Source: Saxidomus purpurata
Lineage: Eukaryota > Mollusca > Bivalvia > Venerida > Veneridae
Assembly: GCA_022818135.1 (NCBI GenBank)
Contig: JAFMSR010000010.1
Coordinates: forward strand, 36,177,544 to 36,241,543
DNA: 64,000 nucleotides
Reading direction: 5' to 3'
Below, piece after piece: positions 61,183-64,000 of the stretch (positions within the stretch are counted from its first letter, which is position 1; every line of letters starts with the position of its first letter). Both the position numbers and the translations under genes were made by a program. The notes under the pieces are model-generated. The model was given only the letters and a program-made list of their open reading frames with translations. It made no database searches and was not told the origin of the DNA.

Positions 61183-61682
61183 NNNNNNNNNNNNNNNNNN
61201 NNNNNNNNNNNNNNNNNNNNNNNNNNNNNNNNNNNNNNNNNNNNNNNNNNNNNNNNNNNNNNNNNNNNNNNNNNNNNNNNNNNNNNNNNNNNNNNNNNNN
61301 NNNNNNNNNNNNNNNNNNNNNNNNNNNNNNNNNNNNNNNNNNNNNNNNNNNNNNNNNNNNNNNNNNNNNNNNNNNNNNNNNNNNNNNNNNNNNNNNNNNN
61401 NNNNNNNNNNNNNNNNNNNNNNNNNNNNNNNNNNNNNNNNNNNNNNNNNNNNNNNNNNNNNNNNNNNNNNNNNNNNNNNNNNNNNNNNNNNNNNNNNNNN
61501 NNNNNNNNNNNNNNNNNNNNNNNNNNNNNNNNNNNNNNNNNNNNNNNNNNNNNNNNNNNNNNNNNNNNNNNNNNNNNNNNNNNNNNNNNNNNNNNNNNNN
61601 NNNNNNNNNNNNNNNNNNNNNNNNNNNNNNNNNNNNNNNNNNNNNNNNNNNNNNNNNNNNNNNNNNNNNNNNNNNNNNNNNN
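61183..61682. other. Assembly gap of 500 N
   Basis: Exactly 500 N, the size commonly used for a gap of unknown length. Long open frames reported across it on the minus strand are artefacts. Confidence 0.99.
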
Positions 61683-64000
61683 ATTTGCATATTCTATATT
61701 GAAACATAACAAAGTATATTTGCTACTTCTTTGTCAGAAATCTCAACGAACATAGTTTATGCAATGCAGATGTAGTGTTTGAAATATTTAAAAAATGATT
61801 CTATTACATCTCGAGGATCAAATGAATGACACAAATCTTTGAAACGATTGGGCCTGAAACAAATTCTGTGCAATAAGGCAGTGATTAAAAATACTAGAGC
61901 GATCACTGTTGTCACCCCCCGCATTGATGCTTTGTCATAGATTAATAATTATAGTTGGCTTTGGTTGTATGTCACAGGAAAAAAATATAACCGCTTCGAT
62001 GGATACACACTAAAATTGTGTCTTGCAAATCGACTACAATGTACTTATAATAAGTGTTCATGGTAATAATTCGTACCAATATAAATTGCAATAGGAGGAG
62101 TTACACATGCTAGAAAACATAACTCTGCATTGGATATACACACACGACCATAGCGGTTACTTCCTCTTACATTCAGTATATGGTCAGATGTGCAGTCCGG
62201 CTCAGTGATTGGCTGAAAAAAGTACAGGGAAAACCGTAAGATTAAATGAGACATTACCTGATTGGTAGAAAAGGTTGTGTTTACAAATGCAAAAAACTCA
62301 TTTGAAAAATAAAATGCAATGTCTTCTGCACGCGAATGAATATTTTAGGACTGGTTATCATAATAAATAACACTGAAATCGCCATATGAATAGAAGGTGT
62401 ACACATGCGGTTTAGACCCCTAAATCTCACCTGACTGAGTGGGGTGGTTGTCTCCCTTGCCAAATTGTAAAAAACTGGGTTGGTCAACCCCATATAAAAA
62501 CAGCATTTTCTGGTGTCTGAGAGACTAATCTGTTCGAAAAAAGCAATTTCATTGGTCAACACTCTATAGGTGGGTATTATACAGGGTCACCTTTTGACTA
62601 GAGTTATAATGTAATTCAATGGGGAAAACAATAGGAGTATCTGGCCATATCGTAACAATTGTCATCACAAAATGGCCTTTCAATATATGCATAAAAGAAT
62701 ACTTAGTTAAATTTGGCAAACACTTTTTACGATGATTATCGTTTGCCCAACATTTATATGAATTCTTAAAAAAAGAGTAGGAATTCGCTCCCGAACTATA
62801 AATGCTATATGAAATTCATGCAAGGGAAAAGTTTAAGTTCCAAGGGGCATAACTGTGCATCACCTGGATTGATGCACGTACAATTGTGTCTTGCTCTACT
62901 AAACATGGTAGTGATTATGTGTATCATATACAATCTATGCCATATGGAATTCATAAAAGTTTATGTTCAAAGAAACATAACTATGCAACCATGATCTTGA
63001 TGGAAACATGTAAGATTTGTGGCTTGGACATCTGCTAATCATGGTTGTGATTAAGTGCACCAATTTCTATTGCAATCATTTGAAAAATGACGCAGGAAAA
63101 TCTAAAGCATCTTCTGAATAAAGCTGATCATAATATTTCTCATTACACTGCGGATGAACGACCACCGGATATTGGGGCAAAAGTGAGCACAGATAATTAG
63201 TTTTCGCGAGTAACGTATAACAACTGGGGTAAGTTGAAACCCGATTTTCACTCTGATGCATATCATATTGTGTCTTTTTGTGTGTTTTCAGATACTTTAA
63301 TGACTGTCCAAGCCGAATGTATGCTCGTTGTGCAACATATATATGTTGAAATGTTGAAAATGTCCAAAACAAATAGTGTGCTCACTCGAAAAATCTCGAC
63401 CGTTGGCAAAGTATGCCGTTTCATTTGATAAATCATTTACATATTAATAATCTGACTACGGCATATCATTTGCCTAACGACAACATATTAATGGTTAAAA
63501 TTTCATCATTTAAGACGAAAGTATAGCGGAGATACGGTTCTCGAAACATTTTAATTACTGTACTGGGTATTGGTTAAAGGTGTACTGAGTATTGACGGAG
63601 TGAGCGAATCACTGTACTGAGTATTGCATCAAGAAATGAGTAAAAAATTAAAAATTTGAAACTGGAAATGTATTTATATGTTATCAGTTGAAGGTATGAA
63701 TTCAGGAAGTGTGATGTTTTGCACAAGTCATATTAAACGTTGATAATTTATACTCTAAAAGTGTATTATAAAGTGTTTTGTCTGGTGTTTTGAGTATAAG
63801 ACACACATTAGACACACATGTACAATTATATTTATATTTTTTAATTTTCACCAAATAATCAACAATATCGCGTGTAAATGGATATGCTGTGCAGTACTGC
63901 ACTAACCATTTTGTGACTCGGAGTTGAAGTGACTTTGAATGTTATCTACAACTACTAAACATTTGTCTAAAATACGTATAAGTTGTAAGATAAAATGCAG

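Larger units (their letters stand above)
57434..64000. other. Probable MED25 intron 16 and beyond, no further exon recognised
   Basis: Apart from the elements listed, no plus-strand exon continuing MED25 in phase 0 and no other gene was found. Positions 62800-63080 contain a loose ~130-base direct repeat (ATGGTAGTGATTATGTGTAT against ATGGTTGTGATTAAGTGCAC). The MED25 C-terminal exons may lie in the N run or right of the window. Confidence 0.5.

Noticed and set aside
61026..61712. Long minus-strand open frames
   Set aside because: They cross the 500-N gap.

Overview
The window is eukaryotic nuclear DNA, AT-rich, with short exons in long repeat-filled introns and GT-AG splice sites throughout. 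The proteins (a MED25 orthologue, a FAM234-type propeller protein and an LDLRAD3-like receptor) are animal. The repeats are of kinds typical of bivalve molluscs: tRNA-derived SINEs, elements with a ~150-166 bp tandem core of the 'pearl' type, and many TIR elements. The best guess is a bivalve, possibly a heterodont clam, but no sequence here proves the species.

Layout. (1) 519-12628, minus strand: 13 exons of a FAM234-like type II membrane protein with FG-GAP/propeller-like repeats and five DxDxDG-type acidic loops. It runs off the left edge, so its 3' end is missing. (2) 12629-21551: intergenic or 3' UTR sequence holding two tail-to-tail pearl-like elements, one large pearl-like element, a 30-bp minisatellite and a 33-bp minisatellite. 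(3) 21552-30831, minus strand: the eight last coding exons of a single-pass receptor, LDLa-Ig-Ig-LDLa-LDLa-TM-tail. The tail has PPxY motifs and an NVNNGVQYV segment like that of LDLRAD3. Its signal-peptide exon was not found; a 35-nt micro-exon candidate lies at 37429-37463. (4) 30832-39337: a cluster of a hAT-like element with a perfect 8-bp TSD, a SINE, a MITE, and a decayed LINE (APE endonuclease plus reverse transcriptase) that is itself interrupted by a GT-rich insertion. (5) 39338-57433, plus strand: 16 exons of MED25 (VWA domain, Q/M/P-rich linker, ACID domain), in phase throughout. The C-terminal exons lie beyond the last recognised exon. (6) 57434-64000: probably MED25 intron, with a 22-bp minisatellite broken by two CAGGG-terminated TIR elements, one of which still carries an intact two-exon TTF zinc-finger ORF, and a 500-base run of N.

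The three host genes have no obvious joint pathway: a surface/secretory propeller protein, a surface receptor probably controlled by ubiquitin ligase binding, and a Mediator subunit. The receptor and MED25 are transcribed divergently. I see no operon, CRISPR, rRNA or functional tRNA, and no clear previously undescribed system. The most unusual structures are the minisatellite grown from a MED25 exon-intron junction, which repeats the 5' splice site at a 42-bp period, the intronic foldback element next to MED25 exon 4, and the Ig-containing LDLRAD3-like receptor.
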